From Halomonas alkaliantarctica (lineage in GTDB: Bacteria > Pseudomonadota > Gammaproteobacteria > Pseudomonadales > Halomonadaceae), in assembly GCF_029854215.1 (NCBI RefSeq), contig NZ_CP122961.1, positions 1,240,001 through 1,304,000 of the forward strand: a stretch of 64,000 nt of DNA, written 5' to 3'. Positions 8,505-16,923 of this stretch are shown here, in pieces. A program made the position numbers and the translations under genes. A model generated the notes under the pieces. It did no database searches, was not told the DNA's origin, and saw nothing but the letters and a program-made list of their open reading frames with translations. Within the stretch, counting starts at the first letter, position 1. Each line of letters begins with the position of its first letter.

Positions 8505-9695
8505 ATGATTGAAGCCAAATCGCGCGCCTGGTGGCGCGCTACCTTGGCGCTTTGCCTCGGCTCATTTCTTGTTTTTATCAATTTATACGCACCACAGCCG
8601 CTGCTCCCAGGGTTAAAGGAGACCTATCAGGTCTCTACCTTAGGCGTCAGCCTGCTCATGTCGGTGTCGACCCTCTCTCTCGCCATTGCGCTGTTGGTGT
8701 TCGGGCCTCTCTCGGATGCCATTGGTCGTGAAGGCATAATGCGCATCACGCTGCTATTAGCCGGTGGCTGTTCCATTGCCTTGGCATTTGCGCCTACCTT
8801 TGAAAGCCTGTTGCTGATGCGCCTGGTGCAGGGCTTTGTGCTGGGCGGGCTGCCGGCGGTGGCGATCGCCTGGATGGGCGATGAGTTTGAGAAGCCTGCG
8901 CTGTTAAGCGCCGTAGGGCTCTATATTGGTGCTAATTCACTCGGCGGAATCAGTGGGCGTATCGTCGGTGGCGGCGCCGCTGAAATAGGCGGTCCCACGG
9001 CGGCATTTTTAGCGGTCGGTATTATGACGCTAATCGGCTGCGTGGTTTTTTGGCGCCTGTTGCCCAATAGTCGTGCCTTTACACCCCAGCCCTTTGAACT
9101 GCGCAAAGCAGCAAGCGATTTAGTCAGTCATTTGCGCAATCCAGTGCTGCTCGCCGCTTACTGCCTGGGTGGTATTAACTTCCTGATTTTTATCAATCAA
9201 TACAGCTATATCACTTTTCGGTTGGCGGCAGCGCCGTATCAATTAGCCGCCAGCGGTCTAGGGCTGATATTTTTGACCTATCTCGGCGGTACCTTCGGCT
9301 CGATGATCTCTGGGCGATTGGCTGGGCGGTTTTCTCCCGCTACGTGCATGATGGTGGGGGTGGTGATTTTAATGCTGGGCACGGCGATCACGTTAGCGGA
9401 TTCGCTGTTGTTGATTATTGTCGGCTTAACCGTCAATGCCTTCGGCTTTTTCTTGGCTCATTCGTTGGCCTCCAGCTGGGTGGGGCGCTATGCCCAGGGG
9501 GCGCGGGGCAGCGCCTCGGCGCTCTACTTGGTGTTTTACTACGTGGGGGCCAGTTTGGGCGGCTTCTGGCTGGAGCCGTTCTGGCAATGGGCCGGTTGGC
9601 CAGGGGTGAGCGTCGGTTCGTGGCTGCTGCTGAGTATCACGCTGATAATTGCCTGCGGTCTGTGGCGTTTTGAGCGTCGCCACGTGGTTGGCTAA
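8505..9695 (+). CDS. MFS transporter, YnfM-like
   Basis: This 396-residue inner-membrane carrier of the major facilitator superfamily has about 12 hydrophobic segments. It opens with INLYAPQPLLPGLKETYQVS, typical of YnfM-type proteins. The loop after helix 2 reads FGPLSDAIGREGIM, the MFS motif A form (G-x-L-x-D-x-x-G-R). The substrate is unknown; relatives are annotated as drug or arabinose efflux carriers on weak evidence. It follows the NlpC/P60 gene closely and ends only 10 bp from the convergent nikE stop, with no visible terminator between them. Confidence 0.85.
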   Translation: MIEAKSRAWWRATLALCLGSFLVFINLYAPQPLLPGLKETYQVSTLGVSLLMSVSTLSLAIALLVFGPLSDAIGREGIMRITLLLAGGCSIALAFAPTFESLLLMRLVQGFVLGGLPAVAIAWMGDEFEKPALLSAVGLYIGANSLGGISGRIVGGGAAEIGGPTAAFLAVGIMTLIGCVVFWRLLPNSRAFTPQPFELRKAASDLVSHLRNPVLLAAYCLGGINFLIFINQYSYITFRLAAAPYQLAASGLGLIFLTYLGGTFGSMISGRLAGRFSPATCMMVGVVILMLGTAITLADSLLLIIVGLTVNAFGFFLAHSLASSWVGRYAQGARGSASALYLVFYYVGASLGGFWLEPFWQWAGWPGVSVGSWLLLSITLIIACGLWRFERRHVVG

Positions 9696-9705
9696 CTTTC
9701 ATCAG

Positions 9706-10320
9706 CTACCATGGCTTTAGTTGCCCTTCGCTTAAGTGCAAACGCTGTGTGCAAAGCCGTTCCAGCAGGGCGGTGTCGTGGCTAATCACCAGCACGCCAA
9801 GCTGGCGTTGTTCAGCCTCCCGTTTTAACGCCTGCCAAAGCTCAAGTTGGGTAATCGGGTCGAGCATGGTGGAGATCTCATCGGCGACCAGAAAGCGAAC
9901 CTCTGGCGCGAGCGCCCGCAATACACATACCCGCTGTAGCTCTCCCCCCGATAGCGATTGTGGAAAGCGTGAGCGCCATTTTGCTTGCACACCAAACGCT
10001 TGGTACTGTGCGTCAGAAGGCGCCCAAGCTTCACGCAGTATCTTACCTACCCGCCAGCGTGGATTCACCGCGAGCTCGGGTGATTGCGGTAGCCACTGCA
10101 CGGGCTGCACGCCGCTTTTCGGTAGCGCCTTGCCATCCAGGGTGACATCACCCGCCTGGGGCGCTAAGTAGCCCGCTAGCAGCTGGCCCAGCGTTGATTT
10201 ACCCGCCCCCGAGTCGCCGCTTAACCCCAGCCACTGACCCGCGCGTAGCGTTAGCGAAACGTCCTGGAGTAGCGGTACGTTGGGGGAGAAGTGAAAACTA
10301 AGCTGGCGTGCTTTAAGCAA
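9706..10320 (-). CDS. nikE: Nickel ABC transporter, ATP-binding subunit NikE
   Basis: This 204-residue ABC ATPase is the second nucleotide-binding subunit of the importer. It shows Walker A GDSGAGKST, signature LSGGELQRV and Walker B FLVADEIS. It is shorter than E. coli NikE (about 268 residues) and lacks the C-terminal extension that oligopeptide/nickel ATPases usually carry after the core. The start is a TTG at 10320, preceded by AGGAGG inside the last codons of nikD; the two genes overlap by 8 nt. It is the last gene of nikABCDE. Assignment to nickel rests on the operon and the NikR site. Confidence 0.82.
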   Translation of the reverse strand: MLKARQLSFHFSPNVPLLQDVSLTLRAGQWLGLSGDSGAGKSTLGQLLAGYLAPQAGDVTLDGKALPKSGVQPVQWLPQSPELAVNPRWRVGKILREAWAPSDAQYQAFGVQAKWRSRFPQSLSGGELQRVCVLRALAPEVRFLVADEISTMLDPITQLELWQALKREAEQRQLGVLVISHDTALLERLCTQRLHLSEGQLKPW

Positions 10321-11137
10321 CGTTTACCTCCTGTTTTCGTTTACTCATTCCGGTTGTTGCAAAAGCGTTGTCCGGCAGCGCGAGCCACAATGCCTGTGAA
10401 TAAGCATTGGTAAGCGAAGCGCCGCTGCCTTGAAAAGCGCAGGCGGGCGCAGTTTCGACCCGCTTGCCGTCACGCATAATGGTGACTTGGTCGGCAATCG
10501 GCAGCGCATGGCGCAGGTCGTGGGTAATCAGAATCACGCTTTTGCCCTGGTCGGCCAGTTCGCGCAGTGCATCCAGCACCCGCTGGCGCTGCTGAGGGTC
10601 AAGGCCCACGCTGGGTTCATCGGCAATCACCAGCTTGGCTTGGCTGACGTGGGCCATGGCCGTCAACACGCGGCGGGCCATGCCGCCGGAAAGCTCGTGT
10701 GCATAGGCCTGCTGTGCACGGGCGTCTAACTGGTAGTGATCGAGGGCTTGTTGGGAGGCGTGCCAAGCGTGTGCTGATGCTTGGCCTGCACGTTGGGCCG
10801 CCCAGGCTACCTGACGCTGAGTTCGCACCAGTGGGTCCAAGGCGCTTAGCGATTGGGGAATCAGCGCCAGCTCCCGGCCGCGAAGCTGGCGTTGGCGTGA
10901 CGCATTCAGCGGTTTTCCTTGATAGTACAGTTGACCGTTTAAGCGTGCAGGGGTTGGCAGTAAACCCATAATCGCATAAGCCAACAGACTTTTTCCGGCA
11001 CCTGATGCACCCACCACTGCATGTACCTCGCCATCGGAAACCCGGAGCGAAAAGTTATCCAGGCAGGTGGCCCAGTCGCGTTTCCACCAGGAGGTATATA
11101 ACGGTAGCTGTAGCGATAATTGCTCAATCGTTAACAC
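10313..11137 (-). CDS. nikD: Nickel ABC transporter, ATP-binding subunit NikD
   Basis: This ABC ATPase of the oligopeptide/nickel family has about 274 residues from the GTG at 11137. I prefer that start over the upstream ATG at 11197 because GGGAGG lies 6 nt before it and homology begins at LTIEQLSL. Walker A is GASGAGKS, the signature is LSGGMARRV and Walker B is LVIADEPSVGLD. It follows nikC after 49 nt and overlaps nikE. It energises metal import together with NikE. Confidence 0.85.
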   Translation of the reverse strand: MLTIEQLSLQLPLYTSWWKRDWATCLDNFSLRVSDGEVHAVVGASGAGKSLLAYAIMGLLPTPARLNGQLYYQGKPLNASRQRQLRGRELALIPQSLSALDPLVRTQRQVAWAAQRAGQASAHAWHASQQALDHYQLDARAQQAYAHELSGGMARRVLTAMAHVSQAKLVIADEPSVGLDPQQRQRVLDALRELADQGKSVILITHDLRHALPIADQVTIMRDGKRVETAPACAFQGSGASLTNAYSQALWLALPDNAFATTGMSKRKQEVNVA

Positions 11138-11186
11138 GGTAGGCCTCCCAATAATCTTTTTACAGTCAGTGGTTTTCCCAGCGACG

Positions 11187-11987
11187 TTAAAGCGCACGGC
11201 GGAGATGGCTGGAGAGGCGCTCGAAACCCAGCACCATCAGTAACAGCCCCAAACCTGGAAATACCCCCAGCCACCAGTAGCCGCCGCTTAAGTAGCGCAT
11301 GGCGTCGGCCAGTAACACGCCAATAGCGGGCTGGCTGGGGCTTAAGCCAAAGCCCAAAAAGGTCAACGCGGCTTCGTGTAGGATCGCGTGGGGGAACAGC
11401 AGCAGTGCGCCCACCAGGCAGTGGGGAATAAGATGGGGAAGCAGGTGGCCGTGGAGCACAAACCAGCGCGATTTGCCCAGAGCGCGAGAGATGCGCACAT
11501 AGGGCGCCTGCCGCAACTGCCATAGCTCGGCGCGTAGCACCCGGGCCAGGCCTGGCCAGTGGGTCACGGCCACGGCAATAATCACTGCCTGGGTACCACC
11601 CCCCAGGGCAAAGGCGATCAGCATTAGTAAAATCAGGTGGGGCACGCTGAGCAGCGTATCAATCAGCAGACTCACCAGCGCATCCAGCCGAGTTGACAGG
11701 GTGGCTATTGCTGCCAGGCTCAATGCAATCAGCGTGCTCAGTAGCGCCGCCAAGCTTCCCACCCAAAAGCTTAGCGCCAGTCCCGCGAGGGTCCGCGCCC
11801 AGAGCTCACGGCCCAGGGCGTCGGTGCCCAGCCAGTGGTCAACGCTGGGCGGTGCCAGCCGGGCGTTAAATTGCATCTGCTGCGGTGAATCACCCAGCAG
11901 CCACTGGCTGGCGGTCAACCCAATCACCAGCAGCGCGGTGAGGCCCAGACTGAAGGCGGCACGAAGGCGCGGTTGAGCCTGACTCAT
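11187..11987 (-). CDS. nikC: Nickel ABC transporter, permease NikC
   Basis: This 266-residue inner-membrane permease of the DppC/NikC type has about five to six hydrophobic helices. It shows the conserved early segment HWLGTDALGRELWART and the cytoplasmic EAA-type loop ISRALGKSRWFVLHGHLLPH that docks the ATPase. It pairs with NikB to form the channel. Its ATG overlaps the nikB stop by 4 nt. Confidence 0.88.
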   Translation of the reverse strand: MSQAQPRLRAAFSLGLTALLVIGLTASQWLLGDSPQQMQFNARLAPPSVDHWLGTDALGRELWARTLAGLALSFWVGSLAALLSTLIALSLAAIATLSTRLDALVSLLIDTLLSVPHLILLMLIAFALGGGTQAVIIAVAVTHWPGLARVLRAELWQLRQAPYVRISRALGKSRWFVLHGHLLPHLIPHCLVGALLLFPHAILHEAALTFLGFGLSPSQPAIGVLLADAMRYLSGGYWWLGVFPGLGLLLMVLGFERLSSHLRRAL

Positions 11988-12976
11988 AGCTCACCTGGCT
12001 GAATGCGTGGGTCAATAAAGGCGTAGAGGCTATCGGCGAGCATATTGCCGACGCTGACAAACAGGGCGGTAAAGAGCGCTATGCCCAGCAGCAGCGGAAC
12101 GTCGCTGCGCAGGCCCGCTGCCACCGTGGCTTGGCCTAAGCCGGGGTAGGCAAATACCTGTTCGATTAAGATGGAGCCGCCGAAGAGCTCGCCCAGCGAG
12201 GCAAACGCCAGCGTAATCGCCGGTAAACTGGCGTGGCGAAGGCCGTGGCGCCAGGCCACATCAATTCGGCTGGCGCCCTGGGCAAAAGCGTGGGTAGCAA
12301 CGTCTGAGCGCATTAGCTCAAGCATGCGGGTGCGTGTGTGCAGGGTGATGTTGGCGATGCCCAGCATTGCCAGTGTAGCCACCGGTAGCAGTAAATGGTG
12401 CACCCGTGTGGCGAGGGCGACCTCCCGGTTCAAACTCCCGGCGGGCCCCGCGCAGCAGGTGGGTGTCCAGCCCAGGGTTACCGAAAACAGCAGCACCGCC
12501 AGTATTGCTAGCCAAAAGGCGGGCGTGGAGGCGGTAATGAAGGCGTAGATACTGATGATGTTATCCAGCTTGGAACCCTCTTTGGCCCCTGCCACCACAC
12601 CCAGGCTAAATCCCACCAGCGCTGAAATGAGCCAGGCACTGCCCAGTAGCGCAATGGAGCGCTGAAAGCGCTGAACGATGACCTCAATAACCGGCTGGTT
12701 ATACACATGGCTCCAGCCTAAGTCACCACTGACTAGCTGGCGCAGCCAGTGGCCAAACTGGACGGTAGGTGGCTCATCGAAACCCCAGCGCTGGGCAATC
12801 AGTGCTCGCTGCTCTGGGCTTACCTGGGCCATTTGCGGGCCTAGGTAGGCATCAACGGGATCAATGGGTGAGGCCATCATCAGCCCATACGACACCAGGG
12901 CGACGCAGATTAATACCAGTGCCAGGCGAGCCAGGCGCTTGGCGATAGGCGCGATTAGTCGCACGTCCAGCGCCAC
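11984..12976 (-). CDS. nikB: Nickel ABC transporter, permease NikB
   Basis: This 330-residue DppB/NikB-type inner-membrane permease has an N-terminal helix followed by ASPIDPVDAYLGP and QRWGFDEPP, which match the periplasmic region of the family, then about five further helices. The EAA-type loop is around ASRIDVAWRHGLRHASLP. A Cys pair in TPTCCAGPAG lies in a periplasmic loop. The gene overlaps the 3' end of nikA by 22 nt and nikC by 4 nt, so the operon is tightly packed. Confidence 0.88.
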   Translation of the reverse strand: MALDVRLIAPIAKRLARLALVLICVALVSYGLMMASPIDPVDAYLGPQMAQVSPEQRALIAQRWGFDEPPTVQFGHWLRQLVSGDLGWSHVYNQPVIEVIVQRFQRSIALLGSAWLISALVGFSLGVVAGAKEGSKLDNIISIYAFITASTPAFWLAILAVLLFSVTLGWTPTCCAGPAGSLNREVALATRVHHLLLPVATLAMLGIANITLHTRTRMLELMRSDVATHAFAQGASRIDVAWRHGLRHASLPAITLAFASLGELFGGSILIEQVFAYPGLGQATVAAGLRSDVPLLLGIALFTALFVSVGNMLADSLYAFIDPRIQPGEL

Positions 12977-14544
12977 TCAAGCAGGTTGGCGGTGATCGGC
13001 CAGCCGTGGCCGTGGGGCGCTACACCTAGTTCTCCAACATCTAAGCAGGTATCGGTAAAATAGACGTGCTCAAGGTTGACCAGCCAGGCCCAGCTACTAT
13101 CGCCGCGTACGCCGTAGCCGCTGGTGCCGTCCCACTGCGCTGCTTGCCACTCGCGGTTGGCCTGCTCAAGGCTAGACGCTGCCTGGGCGGCGTCCAAGTG
13201 GGCGTCTACCGCTGGATTGGCGTAGAAGCCGCTATTGTAGAAACCATTGCCCGCATGCTGGCTGTGGAAGAGGTAGTACACCTCCTGGGGGCTATGGCTA
13301 CCAAAGCCGAACATAATGGCATCCTGATGCAGGGCTTCACGCTGGATTTCGTCCCAGTGGCGGCCGGTGGGCTGCATCTCAATCCCCAGTGGACGCACCA
13401 TCTCGGCGCTGACTTCCGCGAGCAGTTGCCGGGTGGAATCGCTGGAAGGATAGGTAAGTCGAAAGCTAGCGGGTAGGCCCTCTTTATAGCGCAGTCCGTC
13501 GTCACCTAGCTGCCAGCCTGCGGCGTCGAGTATCTCCCCTGCCTGGGTAAGGTCGGGCGCGGCAAGGATTTCATCGTTATCGCTCCAGGGCAGGCTGTCC
13601 GCCGGGCCAAAGGCGGGGCGTCCGTAGCCGTGAAGCGCCACCTCGACCAGCGTCTGGCGGTCAACGGCAAGGTTAATCGCCTGACGGATAGCAAGGTCAG
13701 CGGTGACGTCGTTGCCAATCGGCGCGCCGGAGGCGGCGTGCTCGCCATTAGCAGGCCGCATGGGGAACAGAATGCCGCGATTGTCGACGCTCTCCATAAT
13801 CACCCGCTGCATATGTGCTGGCACATTGGCCGCCAGCGCAGGGGGAACCGAGGCGACATCCAATTGGTCGGCATGGGCGGCGCTGAGCGTGGCGTCTTCA
13901 CCGGTAAACAGGAATACCAGACGTTCAAAAGCGGGCGTAGGGCCGTAGAAGTAAGGGTTACGTTCAACAATGAGCTGCTCGCCTTCCTGCCACTCGACCA
14001 GTTGATAGGGCCCAGACCCCAGGGGATTGCGGCCATACTGCTCGCTATAGCCGTTGTCACGCTCGGCGTGGGGCACAATGCCCAGCGTCATCAGCTGGTC
14101 GATAAAGGTAATGCGCGGGGCCTTCAGGCGGAGGGAAACGGTATGCGCATTAACCGCTGTGGCTACTTCGAGCGCGCTTAAGTCAGCCCGACCTCCCGCC
14201 TGCGCCGCCGTATTGAAGGTGTAAGCCACATCTTCAGCGGTCAGCGGCGTACCATCGGAAAAGCGGGCATCATCGCGAAGTGTTAGCGTCCAGGCCAAGC
14301 GGTCTTCAGAGAGCGACCACTTTGTGGCCAGCTCTGGCTGCGGTGCAAGATCCTTGCTCCGTGAAAGCAGCGTCGACTGAAACAGTGGATTACCGTACTG
14401 CCCCCAGCCCAGTAGCGGGTCGAAACCCTGTTTAGGTTCGCCGCCAATGGCAAGCACTAGCTGCTCTTTTGCCTGCACCGCGGAGGCCATGACTAAACAA
14501 CTTAGCGCAATACCCAGTAAGATGGGCCTAGTTGGTTTAGTCAT
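12955..14544 (-). CDS. nikA: Nickel-binding periplasmic protein NikA
   Basis: This 529-residue solute-binding protein of the SBP_bac_5 family has a Sec signal peptide ending in ASAVQA near residue 25. Family features include LATKWSLSEDRLAWTLTLRD, the segment FSDGTPLTAEDVAYTFN and GSGPYQLVEW. The family binds peptides, opines, or nickel-metallophore complexes. Nickel is assigned from the nikABCDE order, the divergent nikR and the NikR operator 32 bp before the ATG; the protein itself looks well diverged from E. coli NikA. AAAGGA lies 9 nt before the start. Confidence 0.85.
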   Translation of the reverse strand: MTKPTRPILLGIALSCLVMASAVQAKEQLVLAIGGEPKQGFDPLLGWGQYGNPLFQSTLLSRSKDLAPQPELATKWSLSEDRLAWTLTLRDDARFSDGTPLTAEDVAYTFNTAAQAGGRADLSALEVATAVNAHTVSLRLKAPRITFIDQLMTLGIVPHAERDNGYSEQYGRNPLGSGPYQLVEWQEGEQLIVERNPYFYGPTPAFERLVFLFTGEDATLSAAHADQLDVASVPPALAANVPAHMQRVIMESVDNRGILFPMRPANGEHAASGAPIGNDVTADLAIRQAINLAVDRQTLVEVALHGYGRPAFGPADSLPWSDNDEILAAPDLTQAGEILDAAGWQLGDDGLRYKEGLPASFRLTYPSSDSTRQLLAEVSAEMVRPLGIEMQPTGRHWDEIQREALHQDAIMFGFGSHSPQEVYYLFHSQHAGNGFYNSGFYANPAVDAHLDAAQAASSLEQANREWQAAQWDGTSGYGVRGDSSWAWLVNLEHVYFTDTCLDVGELGVAPHGHGWPITANLLEWRWTCD

Positions 14545-14575
14545 CGCTTTATCCTTTATGCTGTTAGCGTCACTA

Positions 14576-14603
14576 GTATGATGTTTTTACAATAACATCA
14601 TAC
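14576..14603. promoter_or_regulatory. NikR operator between nikA and nikR
   Basis: The sequence is GTATGA, a 16-nt spacer, then TCATAC, which is exactly the consensus half-sites and spacing known for E. coli NikR. The inner bases extend the symmetry (GTATGATG with CATCATAC). It lies 32 bp before nikA and 48 bp before nikR, so nickel-loaded NikR would be expected to repress nikABCDE and possibly itself. Confidence 0.95.
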
Positions 14604-14651
14604 TAACGGCGGCGTCAGCGCATGAAAAGTTAATCAGTACAGGGGGCGTGA

Positions 14652-15053
14652 ATGCAGCGTGTAACGGTAACGCTTGATGAGGAGCTGGTGGCGGAAGTGG
14701 ACGCGTTGATGCGCGAGCGTGGCTATCAAAACCGCTCGGAAGCGATTCGCGATTTGACCCGCAGTGGTTTAAAGCAGGTGAGAGAAGAGGCTGCGCCGGA
14801 CTCGCCCTGCATGGGCGCACTGGTGTATGTCTATGATCATGCCGCTCGGGAGCTATCCAAGCGCTTAACGCGCCACTCCCATGATCATCATGACCTCACG
14901 CTTTCGACCCTGCATGTGCATATCAACCATGACAGTTGTCTGGAAGTAGCATTGCTCAAAGGTCAGGGGCGGGCGCTCAAGCAGTTTGCCGCCGAAGTTA
15001 CCTCGTCGCGCAGCGTACGCCACGGGCAGTTGGTACTGATACCCGATGAATAA
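14652..15053 (+). CDS. nikR: Nickel-responsive transcriptional repressor NikR
   Basis: This 133-residue regulator has an N-terminal ribbon-helix-helix DNA-binding domain (QRVTVTLDEELV, then GYQNRSEAIRD) and a C-terminal ACT-like metal domain. The high-affinity nickel ligands known from E. coli are all in place: His77, His88, His90 and Cys96, in the segment LHVHINHDSC and the preceding HSHDHH. It is transcribed away from nikA, with its operator in the shared intergenic region. It senses cytoplasmic nickel and represses the importer. Confidence 0.97.
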   Translation: MQRVTVTLDEELVAEVDALMRERGYQNRSEAIRDLTRSGLKQVREEAAPDSPCMGALVYVYDHAARELSKRLTRHSHDHHDLTLSTLHVHINHDSCLEVALLKGQGRALKQFAAEVTSSRSVRHGQLVLIPDE

Positions 15054-15073
15054 GAAGGTTTTTGGTTAGCCAC

Positions 15074-15104
15074 AAAAAAAGGTGACCCTGAGGTCACCTT
15101 TTCT
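15074..15104. terminator. Bidirectional terminator between nikR and slyD
   Basis: A perfect stem (AAAAGGTGACC with GGTCACCTTTT, loop CTGA) has A-rich and T-rich flanks on both sides, so it can end both convergent transcripts. Confidence 0.9.
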
Positions 15105-15123
15105 AAGCGCTAGCGTGAGCGTC

Positions 15124-15606
15124 TTAGTGCTCAACGCCGCCTTCGCCGTGCACGTGGCCGTGCTCAACTTCTTCAGCACTGGCTTCACGTACTTCAGCGA
15201 TCTCAACATCAAAGTTGAGCTGCTGGCCAGCCAGCGGGTGGTTGCCATCGACAACAACCGTATCGCCTTCGACTTTCTTGACGGTAACCATCAACGGGCC
15301 GCCTTGAGTCTGGGCTTGGAACTGCATGCCCGGCTCAATGCTTTCAACGCCTTGGAACGCATCGCGCGGTACTTCTTGCATCAACTGCTCTTGTAGCTCG
15401 CCGTAACCTTCTTCAGGAGAGACGCTAACATTCAGCTTTTCGCCCGCAGCACGACCTTCAAGCTCTTTCTCAAGACCCGGAATGATGTTGCCGGCGCCGT
15501 GAAGGTAGGTAAGCGGCTCACGGCCTTCGGAACTGTCTAGCACTTCACCAGCATCGTTGGTCAGAGTGTAGTGAAACGCGACAACCGAGTTTTGCGCAAT
15601 TTGCAT
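15124..15606 (-). CDS. slyD: FKBP-type peptidyl-prolyl isomerase SlyD
   Basis: This 160-residue SlyD-type enzyme has an FKBP domain split by an insert-in-flap chaperone domain. It shows DSSEGREPLTYLHGAG, then IPGLEKELEGRAAGE and SPEEGYGE, the family core. The C-terminal tail HGHVHGEGGVEH is histidine-containing like that of metal-binding SlyD proteins, but shorter than the E. coli tail. SlyD helps folding and, in E. coli, supplies nickel to hydrogenase. The start at 15606 (MQIAQNS) is chosen because AAAGG precedes it; the ATG at 15630 is less likely. It converges on nikR across a shared terminator. Confidence 0.93.
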   Translation of the reverse strand: MQIAQNSVVAFHYTLTNDAGEVLDSSEGREPLTYLHGAGNIIPGLEKELEGRAAGEKLNVSVSPEEGYGELQEQLMQEVPRDAFQGVESIEPGMQFQAQTQGGPLMVTVKKVEGDTVVVDGNHPLAGQQLNFDVEIAEVREASAEEVEHGHVHGEGGVEH

Positions 15607-15782
15607 GGAATAACCTTTCGGTGAGTGCATGTCCCAATATGGTAACGCGTGTGGGCTGGCTTGTCAGGGGGTAGCGGCGCTTTTTCCTACTCACCACTTT
15701 TGACGGTATTGCGCACCAGGGTGACCAGGGATACCCTACGACCACCACTTTTTCTTTTGCCCTATTACTTCTGGAGCATGCA

Positions 15783-16064
15783 ATGACAATCTTTATTATT
15801 TGGCTTATCGCATTTTGCCTGATTGCTTATTTTGCCTATCAGCGCTGGAACAGCGGCGTCAGCCAGGGCTTAGACAAGGTGTTGCCAAGCTTTTTGAAAA
15901 GCCATGGTGACAATCGCTATTTATGGGTGATTACGCTGGCAGTGCTGGGCGCAACGACACTGGTACAGCCGGTAGAGATGTTGCTGGTGGTATTACTACT
16001 AGGCTTAATTGGCCTCGGAATCATGGCCCTAGCTAACTGGGCAGGTAACAAAACCCGCCATTAA
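15783..16064 (+). CDS. Small membrane protein, unknown
   Basis: This 93-residue protein has an N-terminal hydrophobic helix (residues 1-20), a polar middle (QRWNSGVSQGLDKVLPSF) and two closely spaced hydrophobic segments at about 48-85. It probably has three membrane passes. GGAG lies 7 nt before the ATG. It is a single gene ending at a strong bidirectional terminator. I do not recognise the family. Confidence 0.7.
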   Translation: MTIFIIWLIAFCLIAYFAYQRWNSGVSQGLDKVLPSFLKSHGDNRYLWVITLAVLGATTLVQPVEMLLVVLLLGLIGLGIMALANWAGNKTRH

Positions 16065-16076
16065 GTTGAGCACGAT

Positions 16077-16115
16077 AAAAAGCCCGGCCATCAAAGGAGA
16101 TGGCCGGGCTTTTTT
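16077..16115. terminator. Bidirectional terminator
   Basis: A twelve-pair stem (AGCCCGGCCATC with GATGGCCGGGCT, loop AAAGGA) is flanked by AAAAA on the left and TTTTTT on the right. It can serve the plus-strand small membrane gene and the convergent slyB-like gene. Confidence 0.92.
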
Positions 16116-16145
16116 GATACTTAAGCGCGAGATTAACGCTCTCGA

Positions 16146-16616
16146 TTAATAGGGCGCAACGCTCATGCTGGCGCCACTACCAATCAAGCGCACACGCTGA
16201 CCGGCTTGGAACTGGCGATCCGCACGCTGAACAACAACAACGTCGGTACCGTCATCACGACGAATTTCCATCTCCAGCGCATTAACGCGGTTAGTGGCAT
16301 CTTCAGCGGCCGTACCCGCTACAGCACCACCGAGTGCACCTGCCACAGTCGCCAATTGACGACCAGAACCACCGCCCACTTGGTTACCTAGAAGACCACC
16401 GATAATCGCGCCACCGCCGCTACCTAAAAGGCCGCCGGCACGGCTTTCTGCTTGGATCTGTACCGGGCGAACCGCCACGATAGTGCCGTAAGTAACACTT
16501 TGACCGGTTTTGGCTTGGCTACCACGATAGACATCGCCAGAGTAACCAGATGTGTTGGCACAGCCTGCCAGCGTGAGAATGCTCATTGCGGCAATAGGTA
16601 AAAGAAGACGTTTCAT
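16146..16616 (-). CDS. slyB: SlyB-like glycine-zipper outer-membrane lipoprotein
   Basis: This 156-residue lipoprotein has a signal peptide with lipobox LAGC (Cys19). The middle is a glycine-zipper 2TM segment (LLGSGGGAIIGGLLGNQVGG, then AGALGGAVAG), followed by a beta-rich C-terminal part (MEIRRDDGTDVVVVQ). This is the SlyB/Pcp layout. E. coli SlyB guards outer-membrane integrity under PhoPQ control; whether that holds here is not shown. It is monocistronic. Confidence 0.88.
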   Translation of the reverse strand: MKRLLLPIAAMSILTLAGCANTSGYSGDVYRGSQAKTGQSVTYGTIVAVRPVQIQAESRAGGLLGSGGGAIIGGLLGNQVGGGSGRQLATVAGALGGAVAGTAAEDATNRVNALEMEIRRDDGTDVVVVQRADRQFQAGQRVRLIGSGASMSVAPY

Positions 16617-16853
16617 TAAAACCTCCAGGGTATCTATTTTTTACAACTGCCATCTAGGTACTTGCCATTTGTAAGAAGGGCAAAGGATAGACTGCAGTTA
16701 TAGAACAGTGTTCGCCAAAGATAGCCGATGCTAATGGCTTTGACCAGCGATCATGTAAAAAGATCAAAGCTGATCGAGTAGTAGCCCAAAAAAGCTTAAA
16801 CGGGAGTCTAACAGTGTATTAAGAAAACAGTGTGCAAATATCGCTAGACAAGC
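16617..16853. other. Spacer between slyB-like gene and aceA terminator
   Basis: No gene is apparent in these 237 bases. The part nearest 16617 should contain the promoter of the minus-strand slyB-like gene. Several GATC-centred short inverted repeats occur around 16750-16780, but I cannot assign them a function. Confidence 0.4.
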
Positions 16854-16880
16854 AAAAACAGGAGGCCTGAAGGCCTCCTG
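16854..16880 (-). terminator. aceA terminator
   Basis: The stem CAGGAGGCC with GGCCTCCTG, read on the minus strand, is followed by TTTTT. It lies about 45 bp beyond the aceA stop. Confidence 0.88.
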
Positions 16881-16923
16881 TTGCAGGGTTTGCATGGTGA
16901 GTTAAGCTTTTAAAGCCTGCTCA

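Noticed and set aside
13630..14181. 183-codon plus-strand frame opposite nikA
   Set aside because: It is antisense to a well-supported nikA; a long shadow frame is expected in G+C-rich coding DNA.
9706..14544. Dipeptide or opine importer instead of nickel importer
   Set aside because: Sequence family alone would allow it, but the order A-B-C-D-E, the adjacent nikR and the exact NikR operator favour nickel.
16740..16785. GATC-rich inverted repeats as a replication or methylation-related site
   Set aside because: Too few and too irregular; no DnaA boxes or origin genes are nearby.
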